NCBI RefSeq assembly: GCF_003335085.1
Contig: NZ_QPEJ01000015.1
Location: 186,001-250,000 of the forward strand
Source of the DNA: Polaribacter sp. WD7
GTDB taxonomy: Bacteria; Bacteroidota; Bacteroidia; Flavobacteriales; Flavobacteriaceae
Direction: 5' to 3'
Length of the DNA stretch: 64,000 nucleotides
The translations under genes were made by a program, and so were the position numbers. The notes below the pieces were generated by a model. The model was not told the DNA's origin, made no database searches, and was given only the letters and a program-made list of their open reading frames with translations. Below, one piece after another: positions 26,565 to 34,482 of this stretch. How positions within the stretch are numbered: position 1 is the first letter of the stretch; every line of letters starts with the position of its first letter.

Positions 26565-27593
26565 CTATTTCATTAACACATTTTTGTACTTGTTTAATTC
26601 TTTTAAAGCAATTCCTGTTCCACGCACAACTGCTCTCAACGGATCTTCAGCAACATAAACAGGTAAGTCTGTTTTTCTAGACAAACGTTTGTCTAAACCT
26701 CGTAACATAGAACCTCCGCCTGCTAAGTAAATACCCGTATTATATATGTCTGCGGCTAACTCCGGTGGAGTTTTAGATAGAGTTTCCATAACCGCATCTT
26801 CAATTCTTAAAATAGATTTATCTAATGCTTTGGCAATTTCTCTAAAAGAAACTTGAACTTGTTTAGGTTTACCACTTAATAAGTCTCTACCCTGAACCAA
26901 CATTTCTTCTGGTGGTGTTTCTAAATCTTCTGTAGCAGCTCCAATTTGAATTTTTATTTTTTCTGCAGTAGTTTCTCCAACATGCAAATTGTGTTGTGTA
27001 CGCATGTAATACATAATGTCACTGGTAAATAAATCACCAGCAACTTTTACAGATTGATCACAAACAATACCTCCTAATGCTATTACGGCAATCTCTGTAG
27101 TTCCTCCACCTATATCTATAATCATGTTACCTTTTGGCTCCATAATATCTATGCCAACACCAATCGCAGCAGCCATAGGTTCATAAATTAAATAAATTTC
27201 TTTTGCATTCATGTGTTTTGCAGAATCACGAACGGCTCGTTTTTCTACTTCAGTAATTCCAGAAGGAATACAAATTACCATACGTAATGCGGGTGGAAAA
27301 AGCTTCTTTTTGATAGAAGGAATTTGCTTTACAAATTCTTTAATCATTTGTTCTGAAGCTTCAAAATCTGCGATAACTCCGTCTTTTAAAGGACGAATTG
27401 TCTTGATATTTTCATGGGTTTTTCCTTGCATTAAATTGGCTTCTTTACCAATTGCAATGATATTGCCAGAGATTCTATTTCTTGCAACAATAGACGGACT
27501 GTCAATAACCACTTTTCCATTGTGGATTATTAAAGTATTTGCGGTTCCTAAATCAATCGCAATATCTTCCGTCATAAAATCGAAAAAACCCAT
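26565..27593 (-). CDS. mreB: Rod shape-determining protein MreB
   Basis: MreB is a bacterial actin that forms membrane-bound filaments guiding lateral wall synthesis. The 342-residue product has the phosphate-binding loop IDLGTANTLI (about 13-22), the second phosphate loop MIIDIGGGTTEIAV (about 157-170), and the adenosine motif TGIYLAGGGSMLRGL. It is the first gene of mreB-mreC-mreD-mrdA-rodA and has a -7 box at 27622-27629. Confidence 0.97.
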   Translation of the reverse strand: MGFFDFMTEDIAIDLGTANTLIIHNGKVVIDSPSIVARNRISGNIIAIGKEANLMQGKTHENIKTIRPLKDGVIADFEASEQMIKEFVKQIPSIKKKLFPPALRMVICIPSGITEVEKRAVRDSAKHMNAKEIYLIYEPMAAAIGVGIDIMEPKGNMIIDIGGGTTEIAVIALGGIVCDQSVKVAGDLFTSDIMYYMRTQHNLHVGETTAEKIKIQIGAATEDLETPPEEMLVQGRDLLSGKPKQVQVSFREIAKALDKSILRIEDAVMETLSKTPPELAADIYNTGIYLAGGGSMLRGLDKRLSRKTDLPVYVAEDPLRAVVRGTGIALKELNKYKNVLMK

Positions 27594-27621
27594 AAAATAT
27601 CTTTATTTTGATGTACTCTTA

Positions 27622-27629
27622 CAAACTTA
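27622..27629 (-). promoter_or_regulatory. -7 promoter box for the mre operon
   Basis: TAAGTTTG on the minus strand matches TAnnTTTG, 29 nt before mreB and 34 nt after the purH stop. It implies that the mre operon can be read independently of purH. Confidence 0.55.
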
Positions 27630-27663
27630 CTAAATTTCTGTTTGTGAATTACATATAATTTAT

Positions 27664-29190
27664 TTAATGTTTAAAGTGTCTTGTTCCTGTCATTACCATA
27701 GACAAGTCATTTTCATTACAATAATCTATACTTAGTTGATCTTTAATAGAACCTCCTGGTTGTATGACACTTTTAACTCCTGCTTTATCAGCAATTTCTA
27801 CACAATCGGGGAAAGGGAAAAATGCATCACTAGCCATAACAGCTCCGTTTAAGTCAAAACCAAAAGAATTGGCTTTTTCAATAGCTTGATTTAGTGCGTC
27901 AACTCTACTTGTTTGCCCTGTTCCGCCAGCTAACAATTGTTTGTTTTTAACTAAAATTATTGTGTTAGATTTTGTGTTTTTACATAGTTTAGAGGCAAAT
28001 AACAAATCATCTAACTCACTTTCAGATGGTTTGTGGTTGGTTACATATTTTAAATCTTCTAACTTATCTGTAATGTTATCTTTATCTTGAACCAAAGTTC
28101 CGTTTAAACAAGTTCTTACTGTAGTTTTAGGTAATGCAACTTCTTTTTGAACTAAAATAATTCTATTTTTCTTTCCTTTTAAGATGGTTAATGCTTCTTC
28201 AGAAAATGAAGGTGCTATAACTACTTCACAAAATAAAGAATGAATCTCATTGGAAGTATCTGCATCAATTTCTGTGTTTGCAATCAAAATACCTCCAAAA
28301 GCAGAAACAGGATCACCGGCTAAAGCATCTATATATGCTTTTTTTATAGTATCTCTTTGCGCAAAACCACAAGCATTGTTGTGTTTTAAAATAGCAAAGG
28401 TTGGTGCTTCTCCTTTAAACTCCTCAATTAAATTAACGGCTGCATCTACATCTAAAAGATTGTTGTAGCTCAACTCTTTACCATGCAATTTATCAAACAT
28501 AGCTTCTAAATCTCCGAAAAAGTATCCTTTTTGGTGCGGGTTTTCTCCATATCGTAATACTTTAGAGTTTTGTTCACTGGTTTTTAGAACTACTTCATCC
28601 TCATTAAAATAATTGAAAATTGCAGTGTCATAATGAGAGGAAACATTAAAAGATTTAGCAGCAAATTTCTTTCTTTGTGCAAGAGTTGTTTCTCCGTTGT
28701 TTTTAGAGATTACTTCTAGGAACTCGTCATATTGCTCCATAGAAGAAACAATAAACGTATCTTTAAAATTTTTAGCAGCAGCTCTAATTAAAGATATTCC
28801 ACCAATATCTATTTTTTCTACAATATCTTGTTCAGATGCTCCAGAAGCAACTGTTTTTTCAAATGGGTACAAATCAACAATTACTAAATCTATTTGCGGA
28901 ATGTTGTACTCCGCCAACTCAGCAACATCACCTTCATGGTCTTGTCTGTTTAAAATACCTCCAAAAACTTTTGGGTGTAACGTTTTTACACGACCTCCCA
29001 AAATAGATGGATATGACGTAACATCTTCTACAGGAATTACATTTACTCCTAAATCTTTAATAAACCTTTCTGTTCCTCCTGTAGAGTAGATGGTTACGTT
29101 TAACTCATTTAATTTTTTCACAATAGGTTCTAAACCATCTTTGTGAAATACCGAAATTAATGCGGATTTAATTGTTTTTGAAGTGCTCAT
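27664..29190 (-). CDS. purH: Bifunctional AICAR formyltransferase / IMP cyclohydrolase
   Basis: PurH catalyses the last two steps of IMP synthesis. The 508-residue product has an N-terminal MGS-like cyclohydrolase domain (about 1-150; STGGTERFIKDLG, GGRVKTLHPKVFGGIL) and a C-terminal formyltransferase domain. The second domain carries LRYGENPHQKGYFF, LKHNNACGFA (AICAR site Lys-His) and, at the end, QPGGSIKDQ and MVMTGTRHFKH. The start is ATG 29188-29190, and a complete promoter is found at 29213-29243. Confidence 0.97.
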   Translation of the reverse strand: MSTSKTIKSALISVFHKDGLEPIVKKLNELNVTIYSTGGTERFIKDLGVNVIPVEDVTSYPSILGGRVKTLHPKVFGGILNRQDHEGDVAELAEYNIPQIDLVIVDLYPFEKTVASGASEQDIVEKIDIGGISLIRAAAKNFKDTFIVSSMEQYDEFLEVISKNNGETTLAQRKKFAAKSFNVSSHYDTAIFNYFNEDEVVLKTSEQNSKVLRYGENPHQKGYFFGDLEAMFDKLHGKELSYNNLLDVDAAVNLIEEFKGEAPTFAILKHNNACGFAQRDTIKKAYIDALAGDPVSAFGGILIANTEIDADTSNEIHSLFCEVVIAPSFSEEALTILKGKKNRIILVQKEVALPKTTVRTCLNGTLVQDKDNITDKLEDLKYVTNHKPSESELDDLLFASKLCKNTKSNTIILVKNKQLLAGGTGQTSRVDALNQAIEKANSFGFDLNGAVMASDAFFPFPDCVEIADKAGVKSVIQPGGSIKDQLSIDYCNENDLSMVMTGTRHFKH

Positions 29191-29212
29191 TTCTGTTGTC
29201 TTGTTAAGCCTG

Positions 29213-29243
29213 CAAATTTAATAAAAGCATTCTTTCAAGGCAA
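29213..29243 (-). promoter_or_regulatory. Promoter of purH
   Basis: The minus strand reads TTG (29243-29241), a 20-nt spacer, then TAAATTTG (29220-29213). The expected start of transcription gives a leader of roughly 16-20 nt. Confidence 0.75.
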
Positions 29244-29267
29244 TAAAAGATAGTAACAAAAAGAGCA

Positions 29268-29284
29268 AATAGTTAACAACTATT
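29268..29284 (-). terminator. Hairpin over the stop codon of small ORF B
   Basis: A 7-bp A+T stem (AATAGTT / AACTATT, loop of 3) covers the stop codon at 29280-29282. It is followed on the minus strand by a T-rich stretch. The stem is weak, so this is a tentative terminator. Confidence 0.4.
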
Positions 29285-29408
29285 CTACTTGAAATCGGGT
29301 TTTAAAATGTTCTACAAGAGTTGAGTAGTCTCTAGGGGTTCTTCGGTCTTGCTTTTTTTGCAAAAACGGTAGCATTTTCAGCAAAATGCTGGAGGGTTGT
29401 TTTCTCAT
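29280..29408 (-). CDS. Small basic peptide B (42 aa), second of a pair
   Basis: This 42-codon ORF runs from ATG 29406-29408 to TAG 29280-29282. It begins MRKQPSSILLKMLPFLQKK and is basic, with QDRRTPRD in the middle and HFKTRFQVE at the end. I recognise no family. It lies 39 nt downstream of ORF A and has the same length. The bases around the start codon are also the same: AACCCCTAAAT, one base, then ATGAGAAAA. The repeated start context and the shared promoter at 29630-29659 are the evidence that it is translated. No membrane segment is obvious. Confidence 0.55.
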   Translation of the reverse strand: MRKQPSSILLKMLPFLQKKQDRRTPRDYSTLVEHFKTRFQVE

Positions 29409-29447
29409 AATTTAGGGGTTTAAATAAATAAAAAATAAATAAAAAAC

Positions 29448-29576
29448 TTACTCTGCATTTTCAACAAAGTCTCTAAACCAATGCACGCATCGTTCTAAAA
29501 AAGATTGTTTCTTTACTTTAAAGTTTCTAGATAAGTTGCCTGATGCAACCAACGGTGTAGTATGTTCTTTTCTCAT
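29448..29576 (-). CDS. Small basic peptide A (42 aa), first of a pair
   Basis: This 42-codon ORF runs from ATG 29574-29576 to TAA 29448-29450. It begins MRKEHTTPLVASGNLSRNF and ends with an amphipathic, aromatic stretch (FLERCVHWFRDFVENAE). I recognise no family. A complete housekeeping promoter (TTG, 19 nt, TATATTTG) lies at 29630-29659, giving a leader of about 45-50 nt. The sequence just before the ATG (AACCCCCTAAATA) is nearly repeated before ORF B. The pair fills an otherwise empty 475-bp space between the GAF-domain gene and purH, and forms its own transcription unit. Confidence 0.6.
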   Translation of the reverse strand: MRKEHTTPLVASGNLSRNFKVKKQSFLERCVHWFRDFVENAE

Positions 29577-29629
29577 TATTTAGGGGGTTAATGATATTAG
29601 AATTAAAATATTTATCTTAAACGATGAAA

Positions 29630-29659
29630 CAAATATATAAAAAATCTCTTAAAAAGCAA
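29630..29659 (-). promoter_or_regulatory. Consensus promoter of the small ORF A-B unit
   Basis: The minus strand reads TTG (29659-29657), a 19-nt spacer, then TATATTTG (29637-29630). This is as good a match as the tRNA-Glu promoter in this window. Confidence 0.8.
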
Positions 29660-29664
29660 GAAAA

Positions 29665-30117
29665 TTATAAAATCATTGAAATTTTTTTACAAATATATTC
29701 CAGGAGTTCTTCATCTTTTGCTGTAAAAGTGTTTTTAGTATGAGAGTCTATGTCTATTTGCCCAATATTTTCTCCGTTTACAAAAATAGGAATTACAATT
29801 TCTGATTTTACCTTCCATCCACATGAAATGTAATTGTCCTGTGCACTTACATCTTGAACCACAAAGTTTTGATTGCTTACGGCTACTTGACCACAAATAC
29901 CTCTACCAAACGGTATGATAGTGTGTTCTGTTTCCTCTCCTGTATATTGTGCAAGTTTTAATTCTTCTTTATCTCCGTTTTTAAAATAGAATCCTACCCA
30001 ATCGTAATAAGAAATCTCATTCTCTAAATAATCACAAATGCTTTGTAATTTTTCTGCTGTTGATGAGTTTGAAGCAATAATAATATCAACCTGTTTCTGT
30101 AAAATATTTATATTCAT
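29665..30117 (-). CDS. GAF-domain protein, probable free methionine-(R)-sulfoxide reductase
   Basis: The 150-residue product is a single GAF domain. It matches the fRMsr family (E. coli YebR type), which reduces free methionine-R-sulfoxide with thioredoxin. The spacing of GRGICGQVAV (about 80-89), then DNYISCGWKVKSEIVIPI, then GQIDIDSHT is that of the family. Cysteines sit at two of the conserved redox positions, in GRGICG and ISCG. It is a cytoplasmic protein. It diverges from xrtF with 51 bp between the starts and has a -7 box at 30147-30154. Confidence 0.85.
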   Translation of the reverse strand: MNINILQKQVDIIIASNSSTAEKLQSICDYLENEISYYDWVGFYFKNGDKEELKLAQYTGEETEHTIIPFGRGICGQVAVSNQNFVVQDVSAQDNYISCGWKVKSEIVIPIFVNGENIGQIDIDSHTKNTFTAKDEELLEYICKKISMIL

Positions 30118-30146
30118 TTTGTATATTCGTTATTGTAATTAAGTAG

Positions 30147-30154
30147 CAAAATTA
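30147..30154 (-). promoter_or_regulatory. -7 promoter box for the GAF-domain gene
   Basis: TAATTTTG on the minus strand matches TAnnTTTG, 29 nt before the start codon. Confidence 0.5.
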
Positions 30155-30168
30155 ATCTAAAATATATT

Positions 30169-30705
30169 GTGAGAAAACATAAAAATATTATCATTTTCTT
30201 GATTAAATTTTTTGTGACCTATTTTATATTAGTATCTGTTTATAATTTTTACTTACATAAATCTCAGCAAAAAGAAGGTAGTTTTAAAACATCTTCAATA
30301 ACAAAAGCAGTTGCAGATCAAACTATAGAAGTCTTAACTTTTTTTGACTACAACGTAAAAGCGATACAAAATGATAAAGAACTTTCTATTCAACTTATTG
30401 TTGAAGATAGTTATACGGCACGTGTTATAGAGGGGTGCAACTCAATAAGTATAATTATTTTATTTATAGCTTTTGTTGTGGCCTTTTCGGGTAGTTTACA
30501 AGTTACACTAGTTTATGTTCTATTAGGAAGTCTTTTTATTTATATTATAAACGTATTAAGAATTGCCTTTTTAACTGTAATGATTTATAAATATCCGCAT
30601 AAAGTAGAAATTTTACATGACCTAGTGTTTCCTGCTATTATTTATGGAACAGTTTTTCTACTTTGGATAATTTGGGTTAATAAATTTTCGAATTTTAAAA
30701 AATGA
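30169..30705 (+). CDS. xrtF: Exosortase family protein XrtF
   Basis: This integral membrane cysteine protease/transpeptidase-like enzyme of the exosortase/archaeosortase superfamily is a type found in Flavobacteria. The 178-residue product has about five membrane segments. The predicted catalytic triad is visible: Cys in RVIEGCNSISI (near residue 89), Arg in NVLRIAFL, and His in ILHDLVFPAIIYG. The start codon is GTG at 30169. It overlaps the next gene by four bases (ATGA at 30702-30705). The natural substrate of XrtF is unknown, and no recognisable C-terminal sorting tail with an exosortase motif is in this window. Confidence 0.87.
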   Translation: MRKHKNIIIFLIKFFVTYFILVSVYNFYLHKSQQKEGSFKTSSITKAVADQTIEVLTFFDYNVKAIQNDKELSIQLIVEDSYTARVIEGCNSISIIILFIAFVVAFSGSLQVTLVYVLLGSLFIYIINVLRIAFLTVMIYKYPHKVEILHDLVFPAIIYGTVFLLWIIWVNKFSNFKK

Positions 30706-31133
30706 ATAAGTACGTAAAAATAACATTTTTGGGTATTTTATTTTCTTTATTTCTTATTATAAGAGCTTATGGTAAGGTTGTATTTTATGATCCTTTAGCG
30801 GTTTATTTTAAAAACGATTACCTGCATACCTCTTTACCAAAAATAGATACTTGGCATTTGTTAATGCACATGTTATACAGGTATATATTAAATTCTTTGG
30901 TATCTCTAGGCATTATTTGGGTTGTTTTTCAAAAAAAAGAATACCTAAAGTTTTCTATAGTTTTTTTTACAATAGCATTTATTATTTTGATAGCGGCTTT
31001 TGTATTCTTATTAAGAAATAATTTTGCAGATGGATATTTACTACCATTTTATGTCAGAAGATTTATCATACACCCTTTGTTTTTGTTGCTGTTGTTACCG
31101 GCGTTCTATTACCAAAGGCTTAGTAAAGAATAA
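30702..31133 (+). CDS. Exosortase F system-associated membrane protein
   Basis: This 143-residue membrane protein has about four hydrophobic segments. It includes VFYDPLAVYFKNDYLHTSLPK in the first loop and NNFADGYLLPFYVRRFIIHP in the second half. These charged loops and the ATGA overlap with xrtF match the known flavobacterial exosortase F-associated family. It probably works in a complex with XrtF, but no activity is known. Confidence 0.82.
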   Translation: MNKYVKITFLGILFSLFLIIRAYGKVVFYDPLAVYFKNDYLHTSLPKIDTWHLLMHMLYRYILNSLVSLGIIWVVFQKKEYLKFSIVFFTIAFIILIAAFVFLLRNNFADGYLLPFYVRRFIIHPLFLLLLLPAFYYQRLSKE

Positions 31134-31161
31134 TTTAACATCATTTTAAATTTTCAAAGTG

Positions 31162-31169
31162 TACATTTG
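31162..31169 (+). promoter_or_regulatory. -7 promoter box immediately before the HYC_CC_PP gene
   Basis: TACATTTG matches TAnnTTTG and ends 4 nt before the GTG start at 31174, so the transcript may begin at or next to the start codon. Confidence 0.5.
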
Positions 31170-31173
31170 TAAT

Positions 31174-31566
31174 GTGAAACAAGTTTTTGTAAAAATAACG
31201 TCAATTATACTTGCACTGTTTGTGTTGTTTTCTACTTTTTCTTTTACAGTAGAAAAGCATTACTGTGGTGATTTTTTGATGGACGTTTCTTTTACAGGTG
31301 ATGCAGATGATTGCACAACAGTAATGAAAGCATCAAAAAGTAAATGTTGTAAAGATGAAGTGTACCAAATAGAAGGTCAAGATGAATTGCAGCAGTTTAC
31401 CTCTCATAATTTTGATTTTGAGAAAACACAGTTTTTAGTCGCTTTTTACATCTCTTATCAAGATTTATTTGTTGTAGATGAGTCAGATAAGGTCATTCAT
31501 ATAGATTTTCCTCCACCAGATATACCTAAAAACTTTCAGGTATTACACCAATCATTTTTAATCTGA
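31174..31566 (+). CDS. HYC_CC_PP family protein
   Basis: This small secreted or membrane-anchored Bacteroidota protein is named for its motifs: HYC (in VEKHYCGDF), CC (in SKCCKDE) and PP (in DFPPPDIPK), all present here. The chosen start is GTG 31174, giving 130 residues with a hydrophobic N-terminal segment (about 6-24). A GTG five codons earlier is in frame but overlaps the promoter box. The conserved cysteines and the following TonB receptor and two heavy-metal-associated proteins suggest metal binding, perhaps copper. The function is not established. Confidence 0.8.
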   Translation: MKQVFVKITSIILALFVLFSTFSFTVEKHYCGDFLMDVSFTGDADDCTTVMKASKSKCCKDEVYQIEGQDELQQFTSHNFDFEKTQFLVAFYISYQDLFVVDESDKVIHIDFPPPDIPKNFQVLHQSFLI

Positions 31567-31643
31567 TTTAATTTTTTAACATAGAACAAGCATCATTTTT
31601 AGATGCCAAAAAAATCATGTTTTTAAATTAAATCTAAAACGTA

Positions 31644-33887
31644 ATGAAAAAATATTTAGTAAGCAGTTTTCTTCTGCTTGCTCCGCTACTTAATTTTTCT
31701 CAAACATCCTTAAAAGGGATGATTATGGATAGAGAAAACCCTAAAGATAATTTAGGTGTAGAAGGTGCAACTGTACACTGGTTAAACACTAGTGTAAGTG
31801 CCATTACAAATGCAAAAGGATGGTTTGTAATCTCTTACAAGCCAGAATATAAAAATCTAATAGTTAGTTATTTGGGTTTTAAAACAGATACAATTGCTAT
31901 AAATGAGGCAAAGCCCATTCACTATTTTTTAACTCCAGAAAGTGAGTTAGAAGAAGTAACGGTTAGAGCCGAAAAGAAAAGTACGTTTCGCTCAACCTTA
32001 ACAACAGCAAATGTATTTACTGTAAACTCTGAAGAATTGTTAAAAGCTGCTTGCTGTAATTTAGCAGAAAGTTTTGAAACAAATCCGTCTATAGATATTA
32101 GTTTTTCTGATGCTTTAACGGGTACAAGACAAATTGAAATGTTAGGGTTAACGAGTCCGTATTTATTAATTACCCAAGAAAATATACCTTCGGTAAGAGG
32201 TGCGAGTCAAGTTTTTGGGCTCACATTTACACCAGGCACATGGGTAGAAAGTATTCAAATTAGTAAAGGAGCAGGTTCTGTTGTTAACGGATTTGAAAGT
32301 ATTTCTGGACAAATAAATGCAGAATTGGTAAAGCCCTTTTCTGATAATAAATTCTTTGTAAACACCTACTCTTCTGTAAACGGAAGGCTAGAATTAAATA
32401 CTCATTTTAACCAAAATGTATCAGACAAATGGCAAACAGGTTTGTATATTCATGGTAACCATAGAGGACAAAAATTTGATAGAAACGGAGATAACTTTTT
32501 AGATATACCTTTAGCAAATCAAATAAACGTTATGAACCGTTGGCAATTTACAGATGCAGAAAAAGGTTGGGTAAGTTTTCTAAATTTTCGTTTTCTGAAT
32601 GATGAAAAGCAAACAGGAGAATTAAATTTTAATCCAGATATAGATCGCGGTACACAAAATAGTTGGGGTAGTGAAATTGAAACCAAGCGTTTTGATGCTT
32701 CTGCAAAGTTAGGTTATGTTTTTCCTGAGTTGCCATACCAAAGTATAGGTTTTCAAATGGCATATAGTAATCATCAACAAGACTCTTATTTCGGATTAAG
32801 AACTTATGACATTCAGCACGAGAGTGTATATTCTAATCTAATTTTCAATTCGATAATAGGGGATACTAGAAGCAAATTTAAAACAGGACTTAGTTTTACT
32901 TTAGATGTATACGATGAACTTGTAGATGTGCGTACTTTTAAAAGAAAAGAACAATCTTTAGGGGCCTTTTTTGAATATGCTTATGATAATTTAGATAATT
33001 TTAGCATAACGGCTGGTATTCGTGTAGATACACATAATTTATTAGGTAATTTTATTACGCCACGTTTGCATTTGAGATATGTACCTTGGAAAAACGGCGT
33101 ACTTAGAACTTCTATAGGAAGAGGTAAACGAAGTGCTAATATTTTTGCAGAAAATCAGCAATTATTTGCGAGTTCTAGACAAATTAGTATAGATGATGTT
33201 GGGGGTAATATTTACGGATTAAACCCTGAAATAGCATGGAATTACGGGATTTCTTACATGCAAAAATTTAAGATTTTTGATAGGAGAGGAGATATTACTT
33301 TTGATTTTTATCAAACAGATTTTCAAAATCAAATTGTTGTAGATTGGGAAAATCCTCAAGAAATTTCCTTTTACGATCTAGATGGTAAAAGTAGTGCAAG
33401 TAGTTTTCAAGCAGAAGTGAGTTATAATATAGCAAAACGATTTAATTTAAGAACAGCATTTAAATATTTTGATGTTTCTACAGATTTTAAAAGTGGAAAT
33501 TTACAAAAACCTATTCAGCCAAGAACTCGTTTTTTCGCAAACCTGTCTTATGAAACAGAAATTAAAGATAATGGACAACAATGGAGGTTTGATACAACGT
33601 TTAATATTATAGGTACACAACGATTGCCTGATACAAGTTCAAATACAACTCAGTATCAATTGCCTGAGTTTTCAAGTACTTATCAATTATTAAATGCGCA
33701 AGTAACTAAAGTATTTTCCAAACGCTTTGAAATTTATGTTGGTGGAGAAAATATAACAAATGTACAGCAGGAAAACCCTATTATAGGTAGCGATAATCCT
33801 TTTGGTGCAAATTTTGATACCACAATAGTGTATGCTCCTATTTTTGGACGTGCTGTTTATTTAGGATTACGATTTAAAGTAAAATAA
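31644..33887 (+). CDS. TonB-dependent receptor, probably for a metal
   Basis: This outer membrane active transporter has 747 residues. It has a signal peptide (MKKYLVSSFLLLAPLLNFSQ), a carboxypeptidase-regulatory-like domain (about 22-110), a plug domain (about 115-220) and a 22-strand barrel ending in YLGLRFKVK. The plug contains AACCNLAESFETNPSID; this double Cys is common in a Bacteroidota subgroup often found with metal genes. It follows the HYC_CC_PP gene by 77 nt and precedes two HMA-domain genes. Copper is therefore the best guess for the substrate, by context only. Confidence 0.85.
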   Translation: MKKYLVSSFLLLAPLLNFSQTSLKGMIMDRENPKDNLGVEGATVHWLNTSVSAITNAKGWFVISYKPEYKNLIVSYLGFKTDTIAINEAKPIHYFLTPESELEEVTVRAEKKSTFRSTLTTANVFTVNSEELLKAACCNLAESFETNPSIDISFSDALTGTRQIEMLGLTSPYLLITQENIPSVRGASQVFGLTFTPGTWVESIQISKGAGSVVNGFESISGQINAELVKPFSDNKFFVNTYSSVNGRLELNTHFNQNVSDKWQTGLYIHGNHRGQKFDRNGDNFLDIPLANQINVMNRWQFTDAEKGWVSFLNFRFLNDEKQTGELNFNPDIDRGTQNSWGSEIETKRFDASAKLGYVFPELPYQSIGFQMAYSNHQQDSYFGLRTYDIQHESVYSNLIFNSIIGDTRSKFKTGLSFTLDVYDELVDVRTFKRKEQSLGAFFEYAYDNLDNFSITAGIRVDTHNLLGNFITPRLHLRYVPWKNGVLRTSIGRGKRSANIFAENQQLFASSRQISIDDVGGNIYGLNPEIAWNYGISYMQKFKIFDRRGDITFDFYQTDFQNQIVVDWENPQEISFYDLDGKSSASSFQAEVSYNIAKRFNLRTAFKYFDVSTDFKSGNLQKPIQPRTRFFANLSYETEIKDNGQQWRFDTTFNIIGTQRLPDTSSNTTQYQLPEFSSTYQLLNAQVTKVFSKRFEIYVGGENITNVQQENPIIGSDNPFGANFDTTIVYAPIFGRAVYLGLRFKVK

Positions 33888-34018
33888 CGCACTCAGAGAT
33901 AAATAGTATCAATAATTAACAAAATGTGTCATGTAAATTAAATTTAGTAGAAGAGGATATGTTTTCCTACTTCTTTTTAATTTTAAAATTACTTGAAGAC
34001 ACGTTAAAACATAAAAAA

Positions 34019-34414
34019 ATGAAAAAAAACATAATAGGAATAGTATTGTTGTGTATTGCGTTTTCAATACAAGCGCAAGACGTAAAAAAGAAAAGAAATG
34101 CTAAAGTTACTTTTGAAGTAGACGGAGTTTGTGGTATGTGTAAAAAAAGAATAGAAACAGCAGCCCTAAAAACAAAAGGTGTAAAATTTGCGCTTTGGAA
34201 TCCTGCAACACATCAACTAAACTTAATTATAGATGAACATAAAACTGAAGTAAACAAGGTACAGAAGAACATTACAGAAGTTGGTCATGATATAGTTCTA
34301 ACCAAAGAGAAAAAGATAATAGCACCAGCAAAGGCATACAATGCGGTGCATCCTTGTTGTAAATATAGAGAAGAAAAAGTGATACAAGACCACAAAGAAA
34401 CTAAAAACGACTAA
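34019..34414 (+). CDS. Secreted heavy-metal-associated (HMA) domain protein
   Basis: From ATG 34019 the product is 131 residues with a signal peptide (MKKNIIGIVLLCIAFSIQAQ), so it acts outside the inner membrane. One HMA domain follows (about 30-95) with the metal site GVCGMC, in which CxxC binds copper or a similar soft metal. A second Cys pair, HPCC, lies near the C-terminus. The frame is open 31 codons upstream but has no signal there. It is the middle member of the TonB receptor/HMA set. Confidence 0.85.
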   Translation: MKKNIIGIVLLCIAFSIQAQDVKKKRNAKVTFEVDGVCGMCKKRIETAALKTKGVKFALWNPATHQLNLIIDEHKTEVNKVQKNITEVGHDIVLTKEKKIIAPAKAYNAVHPCCKYREEKVIQDHKETKND

Positions 34415-34482
34415 GCATTACATAAATTAAAGTGCTACATAATCTAAGGTTATAATTTTAGAGATTTTTTATTTTTATAGTG

